From NCBI GenBank assembly GCA_018221205.1, contig JAAOYF010000013.1, positions 1 through 36,956 on the forward strand: a stretch of DNA of 36,956 bases, in the 5' to 3' direction. The notes under the pieces were generated by a model, which saw only the letters and a list, made by a program, of their open reading frames with translations, was not told the origin of the DNA and made no database searches. This stretch comes from Candidatus Woesearchaeota archaeon. GTDB lineage: Archaea; Nanobdellota; Nanobdellia; Woesearchaeales; WJIZ01. Numbering within the stretch: the first letter of the stretch is position 1; every line of letters begins with the position of its first letter. Shown piece by piece: positions 22,356 to 30,578 of this stretch. Both the position numbers and the translations under genes were made by a program.

Positions 22356-22370
22356 TTTTTTTCTTTTTTT
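22356..22370 (+). terminator. T-run terminator or attenuator before the glutaredoxin gene
   Basis: TTTTTTTCTTTTTTT follows a GGG closely and sits between the nine-codon ORF and the glutaredoxin gene. Archaeal RNA polymerase stops at such tracts. Because it lies inside the probable leader of the next gene it could act as an attenuator. Confidence 0.55.
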
Positions 22371-22399
22371 GACAACACATATAAACCGAGGTGGTTAAC

Positions 22400-22630
22400 A
22401 TGACAGATATAAAAGTATATTCGACACCGACTTGTCCTTGGTGTACCAAAGCAAAAGAATTCCTCAAGTCAAAAAACATTGAGTTTGATGATTTGGATGT
22501 GTCGACAGATACAGATGCTCGAAACGAGATGCTTGAGAAGTCAGGCCAGATGGGTGTTCCTGTATTGGATATCAAGGGAACGATCATAGTCGGCTTCAAT
22601 CAAGAGGCTCTGGAAAAAGCATTAGGGTGA
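22400..22630 (+). CDS. Glutaredoxin-like protein (CPWC), copy 1
   Basis: A 76-aa glutaredoxin/NrdH-type oxidoreductase with CPWC near residues 12-15, GVPVLDI with the cis-Pro, and GFNQEALEKAL at the end. GAGGTGG lies five bases before the ATG, fixing the start three codons inside the longest frame. It is closely related to a second copy at 29131, mostly differing by conservative changes. The aldehyde dehydrogenase gene begins four bases after its stop, so the two are co-transcribed. Confidence 0.92.
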   Translation: MTDIKVYSTPTCPWCTKAKEFLKSKNIEFDDLDVSTDTDARNEMLEKSGQMGVPVLDIKGTIIVGFNQEALEKALG

Positions 22631-22634
22631 TACT

Positions 22635-23987
22635 ATGCGTTCAGTGAATCCGTACACAGAAGAGGTGATGAAAGAGTTCGGGGAGATTTCAATAGAACAG
22701 GCCTTGGAGCAGCTTAAGAAATCAAAGCAGGCTCAGGAAAGATGGAAACTTCTCTCTGTTGCGGATCGTATCCCTTATCTCACAAAGCTGGCAGCTGTGC
22801 TGAGAAAGAATAAGCAGAGATATGCTGAGATGATCACCAAAGAGATGGGTAAGCCCATCAAAGAAAGTCTTGGCGAAGTGGAAAAATGTGCCTGGCTTGC
22901 TGATTATTTTGCAGAAAAGTCAGAAGAATTTCTCAAAGATGAACACATCAAGACCGATTTCAAGAAATCCTACATCAGATTCCAGCCATTAGGTGCTGTC
23001 TTTACCATAATGCCCTGGAACTATCCGTTCTGGCAGGTATATAGGCAAGCTGTTCTCTCGACAGTCGCTGGAAATGCCTGCTTGCTGAAACATGCATCAA
23101 ATGTTCCCCAGACAGCCTTATTCATCGAGGAATCATTCAAAGAAGCAGGCTATCCTGATCATATCTTCAAGACATTGCTGATCAGCTCGAAGACAGCCAT
23201 GGAACTTATCCCGCATGTAGATGCTGTCTCTCTGACAGGAAGCAATAAAGCTGGAGAAGCTGTCGGCGAGCTAGCAGGCAAACATATCAAGCCATTGGTC
23301 CTTGAGTTAGGAGGCTCTGACCCCTTCATAGTATTAGATGATGCAGATGTGAAAGCAGCAGCTCAGATGGCGATCAAGACAAGGTTCATCAATACCGGCC
23401 AAAGCTGCATCGCAGCTAAAAGACTGATAGTGATGGAGAAAGTCGCAGAAGAATTTGAGAAAGAATTCATCGCTGCTGCAAAACAATTAAAGGTTGGCGA
23501 TCCCATGGATCCAGAAATAGATATCGGCCCTGTCGCAAAGAAAGGGTTTGTTGATGATCTTGAATCTCAATTGAGAGATGCAGAAGATAAAGGGGCTAAA
23601 GTGACAAGGATAGCTGAGAAGCAGGAAAAAGGATTCTTCTTCATCCCCTGCATCGTCACCAGTACTGCTGACAATATGAAAGTCCTGAAAGAGGAGACTT
23701 TTGGTCCTATTGCTCCTATCATCATCGTAAAAAGCGAAGAAGAAGTAGTGAAGATTGCCAATGATACAGAATTCGGCCTTGGTGCTGCGATCTGGAGCAA
23801 AAATCTAGAGAGAGCAGAGAGACTGGCTGGACAGATCGAGTCAGGAACGGTCGTAATAAACAGTATGGTCAAATCAGATCCCAGACTGCCTTTTGGCGGC
23901 ATCAAGAAATCTGGTGTCGGAAGGGAACTATCAAGATATGGCCTGATGGAATTCGTCAATATAAAAACAATCGTGGTGAAAGAATGA
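22635..23987 (+). CDS. NAD(P)-dependent aldehyde dehydrogenase, succinate-semialdehyde type
   Basis: A 450-aa enzyme oxidising an aldehyde to an acid. It has PWNYPFWQ (the oxyanion Asn), LTGSNKAG for the cofactor, general-base Glu in LELGGSDP and the catalytic Cys in [11 protein letters not shown]. The NTGQSC block and length match Sad-like succinate-semialdehyde dehydrogenases. The downstream ThDP enzyme could make an aldehyde for it, so the true substrate may differ. It starts four bases after the glutaredoxin gene. Confidence 0.9.
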   Translation: MRSVNPYTEEVMKEFGEISIEQALEQLKKSKQAQERWKLLSVADRIPYLTKLAAVLRKNKQRYAEMITKEMGKPIKESLGEVEKCAWLADYFAEKSEEFLKDEHIKTDFKKSYIRFQPLGAVFTIMPWNYPFWQVYRQAVLSTVAGNACLLKHASNVPQTALFIEESFKEAGYPDHIFKTLLISSKTAMELIPHVDAVSLTGSNKAGEAVGELAGKHIKPLVLELGGSDPFIVLDDADVKAAAQMAIKTRFINTGQSCIAAKRLIVMEKVAEEFEKEFIAAAKQLKVGDPMDPEIDIGPVAKKGFVDDLESQLRDAEDKGAKVTRIAEKQEKGFFFIPCIVTSTADNMKVLKEETFGPIAPIIIVKSEEEVVKIANDTEFGLGAAIWSKNLERAERLAGQIESGTVVINSMVKSDPRLPFGGIKKSGVGRELSRYGLMEFVNIKTIVVKE

Positions 23988-24008
23988 AAGGAGATTTTTC
24001 AAGAAAAA

Positions 24009-25655
24009 ATGAAAGCATCTGATCTTTTTGTACAATGCCTCGAGGCAGAGGGAGTAGAGTATGTCTTTGCAGTTCCAGGAGAAGAGAATCTTGATCTATT
24101 AGAGAGCCTGAGAAAATCAAAGATCAAAGTCATTGTCAACCGTCATGAGCAGGGTGCTGCCTTCATGGCAGCAACCTATGGAAGATTGACTGGAAAGCCT
24201 GGAGTATGTATGTCCACATTAGGGCCAGGCGCGACCAACTTGCTGACAGGGATTGCCCATGCAGAACTAGGAGGGATGCCCCTTATAGCGATAACAGGAC
24301 AGAAAGGCATCAGGGAAAATTGGCAGGCTACGTTTCAGGTGATTGATGTCGTTGGTATGATGAAACCTATTACTCAAAGGGCAGTTCAAATTCGAGGTCC
24401 GAAGTCCATTCCAGAAGAAGTGAGGGAAGCGTTCAGGCTTGCGACAGAAGAGAGGCAGGGAGCATGCCACATCGAGCTTCCTGAAGACATTGCCTCAGAA
24501 GACGTCGATGATCGCTTCAAGCCCCATCATGTCCATAAGCAGAGACGTCCTGTTGCATATCATAAAGGTGTAAAAGGGGCTGCAGAGATGATAAAGCAGG
24601 CCAAGCACCCTATCATCATCGTCTCCTCAAGAGCGCAAAGAAATCTGGTCCATCGCGCTTTGAGAGAGTTCTGTGACAAGACTGATATCTACGTCATCCA
24701 TACTCAATTAGGGAAAGGGGCCCTAGGTGATGACCATAAGAACAGCCTATTCGCCTTTGGCATCCACAAAAGAGATTATGTCCATTGTGCTATCGATGAA
24801 AGCGATCTGATTGTCTGTGTCGGCTATGACCCCTCAGAACATCCTCCTGCTGTCTGGAACAAGGACCTCGATAAGAGGATTCTTCATATTGATTTCACGT
24901 ATGCCAAACCAGATGAATACTATAATCCTGCATGTGAATTATTAGGTGATATCGCGACAAGTTTGGACATGCTGAGAGAGGAGTTGAAAGATTTCACATT
25001 GCGTTGCGACCATTGCACAGCATTCAGGGAAAAGCTCAAGAAACAGCTTTTTGTCGATCATGCTGACGACGCAAGCTATCCGCTGAAACCGAGAAGGATC
25101 GTCGCTGATGCACGAAAAGTCCTTGGACAAGAGGATATCATCTGCATGGACAATGGCATCTACAAGATGTGGTTCTCAAGGCATTATCCGACGTATAACA
25201 TCGGAACATTCCTCATCGACAATACATTGGCGACAATGGGGGCAGGCCTGCCTAGTGCGATGGCTGCCAAACTCGTTCATCCAGATAAAAAAGTGTTGGC
25301 AGTCGTAGGTGACGGCGGCTTCATGATGAATTCCCAGGAACTAGAGACTGCTGTGAGATTGAAGCAGAACATCGTTGTCTTGATCCTCAATGATAATGCC
25401 TACGGCTTCATCAAGTGGAAGCAGAAGAATTATGGCTTCCCGGACTTTGCTTTAGATTATGGCAACCCTGATTTCGTCAAGTATGCCGAAGCATATGGTG
25501 CAAAGGGATTGAAGGTGGAATCAGCTGATGATCTCAAGAATAAATTGGATGAAGCATTCTCTCATGACGGCCCGGTGTTGATCGAGTGCCCGATTGATTA
25601 TTCTGAGAACGTCGAAGTATGGAACAAAGAATTAGATGATATGAAGTGCAATTAG
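24009..25655 (+). CDS. ThDP-dependent acetolactate synthase-like enzyme
   Basis: A 548-aa thiamine diphosphate enzyme. The N-terminal domain has the catalytic Glu47 in NRHEQGAAFMA and STLGPGATNL. The C-terminal domain has the cofactor motif beginning GDGGFMMNSQELETA and ending LILNDNAYG. Similarity is strongest to catabolic acetolactate synthase and related 2-oxoacid enzymes; no regulatory subunit gene is adjacent. It follows an aldehyde dehydrogenase by 21 bases. The pair could decarboxylate a 2-oxoacid and oxidise the aldehyde. Confidence 0.88.
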   Translation: MKASDLFVQCLEAEGVEYVFAVPGEENLDLLESLRKSKIKVIVNRHEQGAAFMAATYGRLTGKPGVCMSTLGPGATNLLTGIAHAELGGMPLIAITGQKGIRENWQATFQVIDVVGMMKPITQRAVQIRGPKSIPEEVREAFRLATEERQGACHIELPEDIASEDVDDRFKPHHVHKQRRPVAYHKGVKGAAEMIKQAKHPIIIVSSRAQRNLVHRALREFCDKTDIYVIHTQLGKGALGDDHKNSLFAFGIHKRDYVHCAIDESDLIVCVGYDPSEHPPAVWNKDLDKRILHIDFTYAKPDEYYNPACELLGDIATSLDMLREELKDFTLRCDHCTAFREKLKKQLFVDHADDASYPLKPRRIVADARKVLGQEDIICMDNGIYKMWFSRHYPTYNIGTFLIDNTLATMGAGLPSAMAAKLVHPDKKVLAVVGDGGFMMNSQELETAVRLKQNIVVLILNDNAYGFIKWKQKNYGFPDFALDYGNPDFVKYAEAYGAKGLKVESADDLKNKLDEAFSHDGPVLIECPIDYSENVEVWNKELDDMKCN

Positions 25656-25671
25656 GTTAGGAATCATTAAA

Positions 25672-26028
25672 ATGTTCTTTGAAAAAAGATTGAGAAAACT
25701 GAGTTCAACCTATTTCAGTATGGCTTTGCTAGGGAAATTGCTCATCATCATCTCTTTAGGAAGCATCTTCTCCCGGTTCCTCATTCTCTATGGCCTCTTC
25801 ATCCTCATCTTCGGTGTTATTATCGTAGTGAATTATCTTCATGCCAATCTAAAAAACTGGCACAAGAAAAAACAGACCACTTTTTCTACGCATATGCTAG
25901 GATATGGGGGTATGATGCTTTTAGCTCTTTTCCTGGGGATGCAAGCCACCTTTTTACCCTTTAAACATATTATTTTTATACTCGGTCTAGTGCTTATTAT
26001 CCCAGGAACGATTCAGTTTTTCAGGTGA
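25672..26028 (+). CDS. Small multi-pass membrane protein
   Basis: A 118-aa protein with about four hydrophobic segments (roughly 15-32, 37-54, 76-90 and 97-114) and a basic cytoplasmic N-terminus. No family is recognised. It starts 16 bases after the ThDP gene, so it may be the last member of that operon. Its end carries the GGTGAT site used by the following lipoprotein gene. Confidence 0.62.
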   Translation: MFFEKRLRKLSSTYFSMALLGKLLIIISLGSIFSRFLILYGLFILIFGVIIVVNYLHANLKNWHKKKQTTFSTHMLGYGGMMLLALFLGMQATFLPFKHIIFILGLVLIIPGTIQFFR

Positions 26029-26033
26029 TTATC

Positions 26034-27026
26034 ATGAACAAAAAAATAATGCTCTTAGGATTAGGACTGCTTGCGATAGTCGTTGTTACTGCATGCACTC
26101 CTCCATCTTCAGATGATCAAGAAAAAGCACCAGAGACCCCGACTGAAGATGATAATGAAATTAAAGTAGATTCTCGAGGAAGGAAATATCTTGTCGATCC
26201 TGATAAGATTCGTGGTGGTGGCCCCCCCAAAGATGGCATCCCCTCAATTGATAATCCTAAATACGTGACTGTTGAAGAAGCCGATGTGTGGATCCAGGAT
26301 AACGAACTTGTTCTGGCGATGATCTATAAAGGAGTCAAAAGAGTGTATCCCTTGCAGATCATGGTCTGGCATGAGATTGTCAATGACAACATAGCAGGAG
26401 ACCCTATCTTGATTACCTATTGTCCTCTCTGCGGTTCTGGCATTGCCTATGAACGGACATTAGATGGTGAGGAAGTTGAGTTCGGGACATCAGGAAAGCT
26501 CTACAATTCAAATCTAGTCATGTATGATAGGAAAACAGATAGCTATTGGTCCCAGATAGACGGACAGGCCATTGTCGGCGAATTGACTGGGATGGAATTG
26601 ACACCGATCAGCGTCGATACCGTAGTATGGAGGGACTGGAAAAAAGTCCATCCAGATTCAGAAGTATTGAGCCAAGATACTGGCTTCACGAGATCATATG
26701 GAAGAGACCCCTACGGCAGCTATTATGAAGACAGTTTCCTCATCTTCCCTGTTGATAATGAAGATGATAGGTTACATCCAAAAGACATCATCTTCGGGAT
26801 TGAAGTTGATGGTGCCTATAAGGCATATAGGGAAGAAGACCTGAAAACTGACGCAGAGATCGAAGACACGGTCAATGGTGTTGATATCAAAGTAACAAGA
26901 GATGAAGTGGGCATTGTCAAGATAATCAATGTTGATACCGGTGAAGAGATCGTCAAAGAACGCGATATGTGGTTCGCATGGTACGCCTTTCACCCAGATA
27001 CATTACTATACGAGACCGAAGAGTAA
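26034..27026 (+). CDS. DUF3179 lipoprotein
   Basis: A 330-aa secreted lipoprotein. The signal peptide ends in the lipobox VTAC (Cys21), followed by an acidic linker and the DUF3179 domain. Its signature ITYCPLCGSGIAYER (about 135-149) and the SGKLYNSNLVMYDR block are visible. Cys pairs (CPLC) suggest metal or redox chemistry, but the family has no assigned reaction. A frame starting at a GTG was rejected because GGTGAT precedes the ATG at 26034. Confidence 0.85.
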   Translation: MNKKIMLLGLGLLAIVVVTACTPPSSDDQEKAPETPTEDDNEIKVDSRGRKYLVDPDKIRGGGPPKDGIPSIDNPKYVTVEEADVWIQDNELVLAMIYKGVKRVYPLQIMVWHEIVNDNIAGDPILITYCPLCGSGIAYERTLDGEEVEFGTSGKLYNSNLVMYDRKTDSYWSQIDGQAIVGELTGMELTPISVDTVVWRDWKKVHPDSEVLSQDTGFTRSYGRDPYGSYYEDSFLIFPVDNEDDRLHPKDIIFGIEVDGAYKAYREEDLKTDAEIEDTVNGVDIKVTRDEVGIVKIINVDTGEEIVKERDMWFAWYAFHPDTLLYETEE

Positions 27027-27054
27027 TCAAGTGTACCATGCGTCCCGAACAAAG

Positions 27055-27102
27055 CGAGGGTATGCATTTCATCCGGAAACAGAACTTTATGAGACGGGCT
27101 AA
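27055..27102 (+). pseudogene. Relic of a second DUF3179 C-terminus
   Basis: Reading on from the DUF3179 stop, this stretch encodes R-G-Y-A-F-H-P-E-T-E-L-Y-E-T-G and a stop. The intact gene ends W-Y-A-F-H-P-D-T-L-L-Y-E-T-E-E. The matching order points to the tail of a duplicated or recombined copy whose body is lost. The DNA is diverged, so it is not a recent duplication. Confidence 0.6.
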
Positions 27103-27137
27103 AAGCGGACTTCTTTTAATCTCGATGTTAGTTTCAA

Positions 27138-27151
27138 TTGAGAAAAAGCCC
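27138..27151. repeat. Left arm of a 14-bp inverted repeat around the SemiSWEET gene
   Basis: TTGAGAAAAAGCCC here is an exact inverted match to 27526-27539. The arms are about 388 bases apart end to end and bracket the small membrane protein gene and its TATA box. There is no transposase and no obvious target duplication outside the arms. Confidence 0.7.
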
Positions 27152-27152
27152 C

Positions 27153-27488
27153 TTAACCAAATATTAGAGCACCGACTATTATTAAAACGTAAAGAATTTC
27201 CCACATAATATATATTATGATCAAAGGTTTTTCTTTGTGGACAATACCATAGGCGATAAATACTGCACCAATAATAAAATATGAAGCCCAAGTAATTATG
27301 GAAACTCCCGATGCGTTTTGTCCTATCCATATTATAACAATTTGTGGTATGGTCATAGCCAATCCAAAAAAACCAGCTATGTAAACTAATTTATCTATAA
27401 TCTTCTTCACTTTTTCTGATTGAGAAATTTTTTTATGTATTCTTTTTTTAATGTGTTGATGATGTTTTACATGCATGTCTTGAACCAT
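27153..27488 (-). CDS. SemiSWEET / PQ-loop-like membrane protein
   Basis: A 111-aa protein with a basic His/Lys-rich N-terminus (about 1-30) and three hydrophobic segments. AGFFGLAMTIPQIVIIW near 38-54 carries the Pro-Gln of the PQ-loop. Bacterial and archaeal SemiSWEETs have three helices, dimerise and move small sugars; related PQ-loop proteins act on other solutes. A TATA box 27 bases before the ATG suggests a leaderless monocistronic gene. Its stop is two bases from one arm of a 14-bp inverted repeat. Confidence 0.75.
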   Translation of the reverse strand: MVQDMHVKHHQHIKKRIHKKISQSEKVKKIIDKLVYIAGFFGLAMTIPQIVIIWIGQNASGVSIITWASYFIIGAVFIAYGIVHKEKPLIIIYIMWEILYVLIIVGALIFG

Positions 27489-27510
27489 AAATTCATAATG
27501 GTGATCCAGT

Positions 27511-27520
27511 TATATAAATG
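27511..27520 (-). promoter_or_regulatory. TATA box of the SemiSWEET-like gene
   Basis: The minus strand reads CATTTATATA, centred 27 bases before the ATG at 27488. It lies just inside the right arm of the 14-bp inverted repeat. Confidence 0.6.
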
Positions 27521-27525
27521 TATCT

Positions 27526-27539
27526 GGGCTTTTTCTCAA
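27526..27539. repeat. Right arm of the 14-bp inverted repeat
   Basis: GGGCTTTTTCTCAA is the exact reverse complement of 27138-27151. Together the arms enclose the SemiSWEET-like gene. Confidence 0.7.
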
Positions 27540-27756
27540 CTCCGCGGACGCGGTTTGACCATACGCTGTATGGTCAAAGAACTTAACAAGGCTTAAAGGG
27601 TTCATTCGTCGCTCTCCAAGCTCCTCCTTATTCTCCCAAATTTTGCCTTTGGCAAAACTTCTCTTAATCGTGATGCTAAATTCTGACACCTAACTTTACG
27701 AATCTGAGTAGAAAGCCTAAAATACTACATATAATTGTCTAATCAAAGGTGATAAC
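27540..27756. other. Non-coding stretch with two perfect hairpins
   Basis: No open frame with a ribosome-binding site is seen. Two hairpins are: TTTGACCATAC-GCT-GTATGGTCAAA (27554-27578, 11 bp) and TTTTGCC-TTT-GGCAAAA (27641-27657, 7 bp). A GC-rich CCGCGGACGCGG tract precedes the first. The region could be a small RNA, operator or relic palindromic repeat. AAGGTGAT at its end serves the next gene. Confidence 0.55.
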
Positions 27757-27957
27757 ATGGGAGAAGAATGTTGTTCTTCAGAAGGCGAGAAGAAAGATGC
27801 TTGCTGCGAAGACAAAAAAGACGAAAAATGTGAAGAAAAGAAGGAAGATTCTGTAGAAGAAAAGAAGGAAGAGTCTACTGAAGAAAAGAAGGAAGATTCT
27901 GTAGAAGAAAAGAAGGAAGAGTCTACTGAAGAAGCTTCAGGAAGCGATTCTGAGTAA
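27757..27957 (+). CDS. Cys-rich, Glu/Lys-repeat small protein
   Basis: A 66-aa protein. Residues 1-25 carry five Cys (ECC, ACC and a single C), possibly a metal site. The remainder is a disordered Glu/Lys repeat in which KKEDSVEEKKEESTEE occurs twice. AAGGTGAT precedes the ATG. No family is recognised. The adjacent ferritin and thiol genes make metal binding a guess worth testing. Confidence 0.6.
   Translation: MGEECCSSEGEKKDACCEDKKDEKCEEKKEDSVEEKKEESTEEKKEDSVEEKKEESTEEASGSDSE
27838..27933 (+). repeat. Perfect 48-bp tandem duplication inside the Cys-rich gene
   Basis: Two identical 48-base units (27838-27885 and 27886-27933) encode the 16-residue repeat. Base-perfect identity at third positions means that the copy is recent or kept uniform by slippage, so repeat number may vary between strains. 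Confidence 0.85.
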
Positions 27958-27959
27958 TT

Positions 27960-27969
27960 CTTTTATACC
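27960..27969 (+). promoter_or_regulatory. TATA box of the endonuclease III gene
   Basis: CTTTTATACC is centred 25 bases before the ATG at 27990, predicting a leaderless message. Confidence 0.6.
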
Positions 27970-27989
27970 TTTTCTTTTTCTCTTTTTTT

Positions 27990-28580
27990 ATGGAATTCAT
28001 AACAATACTCAAGAAAGCTGAGAAGAGATTTGGATCTTCTTCTAAGAGATTGGCAGCTGAAGGTTGGAGAAAAGACTGGCAAGTCCTCGTCTCAACCATC
28101 ATGTCTGCACAAAGCAGAGATGAGACAACTATTCCTATTGCAGAGAACCTGTTCAAGAAATATCCTACACTAAAAAGCTTGGCGAATGCAAGGTATAATG
28201 ATGTGCTCAAAGCTTTGAAGAGTCTCAATTATAATAAGACAAAAGCAAAGCATATCATCGAAGCAGCAAAGATGATGGAAAGGATAGGGGTTCCTGATAC
28301 TATAGAAGAATTGGTTGAAATCCCTGGTGTAGGAAGAAAGACCGCTAACTTAGTCATGACAGAGGTCCATAATAAGCATGGCATCTGTGTCGATACTCAT
28401 GTCCATCGCATCAGTAATGTCCTTGGCTTTGTCAAGACAAAAACACCGGATAAGACTGAAAAAGAGCTTAAAAAGACCATTCCCAAAAGATATTGGTCAA
28501 GAATAAATAGATTGTTTGTCCTATGGGGAAAACAAGTGCCTGGAAAGGACAAAAAAAAGCTCTTAGATGCACTCAAATAA
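27990..28580 (+). CDS. nth: Endonuclease III-like DNA glycosylase without the iron-sulfur cluster
   Basis: A 196-aa base-excision repair enzyme for oxidised pyrimidines. The helix-hairpin-helix EELVEIPGVGRKTANLVM holds catalytic Lys117, and Asp135 sits in VDTHVHRISN. SAQSRD (about 39-44) matches the family SAQTTD block. Most Nth proteins end with four Cys that bind a 4Fe-4S cluster; here the C-terminus (GKQVPGKDKKKLLDALK) has none. It lies next to ferritin and redox genes, fitting repair of oxidative damage. Confidence 0.9.
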   Translation: MEFITILKKAEKRFGSSSKRLAAEGWRKDWQVLVSTIMSAQSRDETTIPIAENLFKKYPTLKSLANARYNDVLKALKSLNYNKTKAKHIIEAAKMMERIGVPDTIEELVEIPGVGRKTANLVMTEVHNKHGICVDTHVHRISNVLGFVKTKTPDKTEKELKKTIPKRYWSRINRLFVLWGKQVPGKDKKKLLDALK

Positions 28581-28630
28581 GAAACGAAAACTTTAAAACT
28601 GGGCTGATTTCCAAAGTGAGAGGTGATATC

Positions 28631-29128
28631 ATGGCAATCCCAAAAAATGTTCTTACAGCATTGAATAAACAAATCAACGCAGAGTTCCTGGCAGCATACA
28701 AATATCTCGGCATGGCAGCCTATTTTGAGGATAAGAACCTTCCTGGAATGGCATCCTGGATGCACAACCAGACAAAGGAAGAGCTTGTCCATGGTATGAA
28801 ATTCTTCGACCATATCGTTGATAGGGGAGAGAAGATTGTTCTTGACAGCATACCCAAAGTGGTGGTCAGCTACCCCTCTGCCTTGGCGGTTTTCGAAGCT
28901 GCATATAAGCATGAGGTTGCTGTTACGAAAATGATCCATAATCTTGTTGAGACAGCAAAAAAGGCGAACGATCATACAGTGATGCCTATGCTTCAATGGT
29001 TCTTGAATGAGCAGATAGAAGAAGAGAAATCAACTGATGAGATTGTGCAGAAACTTAAGATGGTAAAAAGTGATTCTGCTGCTCTCTTGATGATTGACAC
29101 AGAATTAGCAAAGAGAAAGGAGGCATAA
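28631..29128 (+). CDS. Ferritin
   Basis: A 165-aa four-helix iron-storage protein. Likely ferroxidase residues are Glu18 (NAEFLAAYKYL), Glu51 and His54 (EELVHGM), Glu95 (KHEVAV) and the Gln128-Glu131 region (NEQIEEE). The length and the NEQIEEE block match bacterial/archaeal FTN rather than bacterioferritin, as no haem-binding Met is obvious. GAGGTGAT precedes the ATG, 36 codons inside the longest frame. A glutaredoxin gene starts two bases after its stop. Confidence 0.92.
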   Translation: MAIPKNVLTALNKQINAEFLAAYKYLGMAAYFEDKNLPGMASWMHNQTKEELVHGMKFFDHIVDRGEKIVLDSIPKVVVSYPSALAVFEAAYKHEVAVTKMIHNLVETAKKANDHTVMPMLQWFLNEQIEEEKSTDEIVQKLKMVKSDSAALLMIDTELAKRKEA

Positions 29129-29130
29129 AA

Positions 29131-29361
29131 ATGGCAGATGTAAAAGTATTCTCAACACCGACTTGTCCTTGGTGCACCAAGGTAAAGGAATTTCTGAAAG
29201 AGAAAGGCGTAGATTTCGAGGATTTTGATGTCTCGCAGGATGAAAAAGCAAGGAATGAGATGTTAGAAAAATCTGGTCAGATGGGCGTACCTGTCCTTGA
29301 TGTGAAAGGCACGATAATCGTCGGCTTTGATCAGAAGGCTATCGAAAAAGCATTAGAATGA
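29131..29361 (+). CDS. Glutaredoxin-like protein (CPWC), copy 2
   Basis: A 76-aa paralogue of the gene at 22400, with the same CPWC active site, GQMGVPVLDVKGTIIVGF segment and length. Differences are mostly conservative. AAAGGAGG lies before the ATG. It lies between ferritin and malic enzyme, overlapping malic enzyme by ATGA, so thiol reduction may be linked to NAD(P)H production in this operon. Confidence 0.92.
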   Translation: MADVKVFSTPTCPWCTKVKEFLKEKGVDFEDFDVSQDEKARNEMLEKSGQMGVPVLDVKGTIIVGFDQKAIEKALE

Positions 29362-30554
29362 AAGAAAAAGCCAAGGAGACCTTGGCACTTCACGAGAAAA
29401 ATAAAGGAAAGCTAGAGGTTAAGTCAAAAGTTCCCTTAAAGAATAGAAAAGACTTAAGCCTAGCGTATACTCCTGGAGTTGCCTATGTCTGTAGAGAGAT
29501 TGTTAAGAATAAAGATAATGCCTATAAATATACCACAAAGGCCAATTCTGTTGCCATTATCACTGATGGTTCGGCTGTGCTTGGCTTAGGTAATATCGGT
29601 GGCGTAGCTGGCCTTCCTGTTATGGAAGGAAAAGCTATCTTGTTTAAGGAATTTGCAGACATCGACGCTTTTCCCCTGTGCTTTGAGCGCTATACCCCTT
29701 ATTTTATCGAGGCTATCAAATGTCTTGCACCTTCATTCGGAGGCATCAACCTTGAGGATATCGCTGCCCCAAGATGTTTTGAGATTGAAGATGAATTGAA
29801 AGACATAGGCATTCCAGTCATGCACGACGATCAGCATGGAACAGCAGTAGTGTTGTTGGCAGCACTCATCAATGCCTGCAAAGTAACTGGCAAGAAATTG
29901 ACTGAACTCAGTGTTGTGGTCAATGGAGCAGGCGCAGCAGGCTTTGCCATTACAAGATTCCTCCATTGTTTAGGCATAGATAATAAAATGTGTAAGAAAG
30001 TGAAGAAGCTCATTGTTTGCGATACAAAAGGCATTATCCATAGAAGCAGATTAGAATTGCTTGATAATAAGTATAAATATATCATTGCCCAGGAGACAAA
30101 TCATGAAAATAGGGTGGGTACGCTGAAAGAAGCTATCGTAGGAGCAGATGTCTTTATCGGCGTTTCCACGTGTAGAATACTTACCCAAGAAATGATCAAG
30201 ACCATGAATCCAGATCCTATTATCTTTGCCATGGCCAATCCTGTTCCTGAGATCTATCCTGAAGAAGCGTTTAAGGCAGGCGCATCTATCGTCGGCACAG
30301 GACGGTCTGACTTTGACAACCAAATCAATAATGTATTGGCATTCCCCGGTATCTTCAGGGGCGCATTAGATGTCCGCGCCCGAAAGATAACTGATCATAT
30401 GCTGTTGGCAGCTGCCTACGCTATTGCAAAATCAGTGAAAAAACCAAAAAAGAACATGATCGTCCCCAGCGTGCTTGATAAAAGTGTTGCGAAAGCTGTT
30501 GCAAAGGCTGTTTCTAAAGCAGCTAAAAAAGACAAAGTAGCTAGGATATTTTAA
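29358..30554 (+). CDS. Malic enzyme (NAD(P)-dependent)
   Basis: A 398-aa enzyme that converts malate to pyruvate and CO2. It has the YTPGVAYVC block with catalytic Tyr37, a Lys in [17 protein letters not shown] (about 90-106), [10 protein letters not shown] for metal and substrate, and [14 protein letters not shown] for the cofactor. This is the short prokaryotic form, without a phosphotransacetylase tail. It overlaps the glutaredoxin gene by ATGA. Cofactor preference cannot be read with confidence. Confidence 0.92.
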   Translation: MKEKAKETLALHEKNKGKLEVKSKVPLKNRKDLSLAYTPGVAYVCREIVKNKDNAYKYTTKANSVAIITDGSAVLGLGNIGGVAGLPVMEGKAILFKEFADIDAFPLCFERYTPYFIEAIKCLAPSFGGINLEDIAAPRCFEIEDELKDIGIPVMHDDQHGTAVVLLAALINACKVTGKKLTELSVVVNGAGAAGFAITRFLHCLGIDNKMCKKVKKLIVCDTKGIIHRSRLELLDNKYKYIIAQETNHENRVGTLKEAIVGADVFIGVSTCRILTQEMIKTMNPDPIIFAMANPVPEIYPEEAFKAGASIVGTGRSDFDNQINNVLAFPGIFRGALDVRARKITDHMLLAAAYAIAKSVKKPKKNMIVPSVLDKSVAKAVAKAVSKAAKKDKVARIF

Positions 30555-30578
30555 TAATCAAGAATAAGAAATAAAAAA

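Noticed and set aside
27138-27539. Insertion sequence around the SemiSWEET-like gene
   Set aside because: Matching inverted arms exist, but the enclosed gene is a membrane protein, not a transposase, and no target duplication is seen.
27838-27933. CRISPR-like or satellite repeat
   Set aside because: Only two direct, adjacent 48-bp units without spacers, in frame inside a gene.
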